Source: Puniceicoccales bacterium (GTDB lineage: Bacteria; Verrucomicrobiota; Verrucomicrobiia; Opitutales; UBA953). From it: a stretch of DNA of 5,781 bases. The stretch lies in NCBI GenBank assembly GCA_031279675.1, contig JAITIB010000126.1, forward strand, positions 1 to 5,781, in the 5' to 3' direction. Both the position numbers and the translations under genes were made by a program. Numbering within the stretch: position 1 is the first letter of the stretch; each line of letters opens with the position of its first letter. Of the stretch, positions 5,431 through 5,781 are shown piece after piece. The notes below the pieces were generated by a model. The model did no database searches. It was not told the DNA's origin and saw nothing but the letters and a program-made list of their open reading frames with translations.

Positions 5431-5781
5431 ATGCCCGCCTTCGTTCCCAACGCCACCGCCAACACCGTCGCTCTTGGTTTCGCCCAAGCCGACGGTTTTG
5501 TTGTTGGTGAAAAGGCGTCCAATTATGGAGTGCGGGACCTTAGTCCCGCTTTCGGAGCGGGGGATTTATCCCCCGCGTCGTTGAGTGGAACCGGCGCGGA
5601 AGGATTTTCTGAAACGTCTTCTGACGGGGCGTTTTTCGAGGACAATGCGTCCATTCCGCACACGGCGATAAATCGCCTTCGCGAAAGCGGCGATGAATCG
5701 CCGCATTCCATAACAGGACGCGTTGTTAGCGGAACCTCCCGCCGGAGGCGGAACATTTCGCGTAGCGAAATCAATGTCCTG
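5431..5781 (+). CDS. Unidentified ORF interrupted by a palindromic repeat (3' end outside window)
   Basis: An ATG at 5431-5433 opens a frame that stays open for 117 codons to the window end. The first 31 residues (MPAFVPNATANTVALGFAQ and onward to about codon 31) look like normal soluble protein. From codon 32 the frame runs through the palindromic element at 5523-5713 and yields repeat-like peptide, with DLSP twice (codons 37-40 and 46-49) and GDESPHS near codon 89. It ends in an Arg-rich stretch (SRRRR) derived from further palindromes. I do not recognise the product. It may be a gene whose start has been invaded by the element, with translation continuing through it, or a broken gene. If the element duplicated a TA target, the net insertion would be 187 bp, which shifts the frame. 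No Shine-Dalgarno site precedes the ATG. Confidence 0.4.
   Translation, partial: MPAFVPNATANTVALGFAQADGFVVGEKASNYGVRDLSPAFGAGDLSPASLSGTGAEGFSETSSDGAFFEDNASIPHTAINRLRESGDESPHSITGRVVSGTSRRRRNISRSEINVL
5523..5713. repeat. MITE/BIME-like palindromic element with terminal inverted repeats
   Basis: TTATGGAGTGCGG (5523-5535) is matched at the other end by CCGCATTCCATAA (5701-5713), an inverted repeat with one mismatch in 13. Reading inward from each end the two arms have the same plan. Each has the terminal repeat, an 18-nt hairpin (5532-5549 on the left, 5687-5704 on the right), a TTTCG spacer, and a second hairpin around GATTTATC (left 5557-5576, right 5664-5677). The left stems are 7 bp and 8 bp, the right stems 6 bp and 8 bp. 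The core between the arms is about 87 bp and contains no transposase. Size and ends fit a non-autonomous mobile or REP-type element. A TA target duplication is possible but cannot be separated from the terminal repeat. Confidence 0.65.
5735..5771. repeat. Second palindrome-rich stretch, possibly another repeat
   Basis: Two hairpins stand 3 nt apart. CCGCC (5739-5743) pairs with GGCGG (5747-5751) around GGA. ATTTCGC (5755-5761) pairs with GCGAAAT (5765-5771) around GTA. An alternative stem, CCTCC (5735-5739) with GGAGG (5744-5748), overlaps the first. The density of perfect short stems just after the larger element suggests a neighbouring repeat unit that may continue beyond the window. Confidence 0.45.

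Noticed and set aside
4987..5487. Open frame of 166 codons on the minus strand in the divergent intergenic region
   Set aside because: It overlaps the start of the stress gene and both intergenic hairpins, has no motif and no Shine-Dalgarno site, and its composition looks like translated non-coding DNA.
5523..5774. Minus-strand ORF giving MECGDSSPLS and related peptide
   Set aside because: It is made wholly from the palindromic elements. Such peptides arise from translating repeats and are probably not real proteins.

Overview
The window is GC-rich, densely coded bacterial DNA with weak or absent Shine-Dalgarno sites. Three traits fit Verrucomicrobiota, possibly Opitutaceae: the large-PurL type of purine enzyme, the ExbB/ExbD/TonB-like cluster, and a palindromic repeat whose reading frames give peptides such as MECGDSSPLS. 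The phylum is an inference from protein style and remembered repeat peptides; no search was run.

Layout. Positions 2-367 (+) hold the C-terminal end of PurL, the FGAM synthase of purine biosynthesis. Positions 368-1222 (+) hold the glutaminase subunit PurQ, in the same reading frame and separated from purL by one TAA codon. A block of minus-strand genes converges on purQ. Read 5' to 3' on that strand they are: a tandem-domain universal stress protein (4990-4130), an ExbB/TolQ-type proton channel protein (4063-3158), ExbD/TolR (3112-2678), a TonB/TolA-like energy transducer (2674-1814) and a SlyD-type FKBP prolyl isomerase with a His/Cys-rich tail (1774-1244). The last four have gaps of 45, 3 and 39 nt and look like one operon; the stress gene lies 66 nt upstream and may be co-transcribed.

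Positions 4991-5430 form a 440-bp divergent intergenic region with no convincing gene. It holds a CG-rich palindrome, small hairpins and a possible plus-strand promoter. An ORF opens at 5431 (+) and runs off the window. After about 31 residues it enters a compact palindromic element (5523-5713) with near-perfect 13-bp terminal inverted repeats and two mirrored arms, each carrying two hairpins. A second palindrome-rich stretch follows up to the window end.

How the genes work together. PurL and PurQ form one enzyme that converts FGAR to FGAM using glutamine. ExbB and ExbD form the inner-membrane proton-driven motor, and the TonB/TolA-like protein carries its energy across the periplasm. SlyD is a cytoplasmic chaperone and metal binder, and its place at the end of this operon hints at metal handling without proving it. 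Most of the window is ordinary housekeeping DNA. The two points most worth attention are the one-codon purL/purQ split and the mirrored palindromic element inside an open reading frame.
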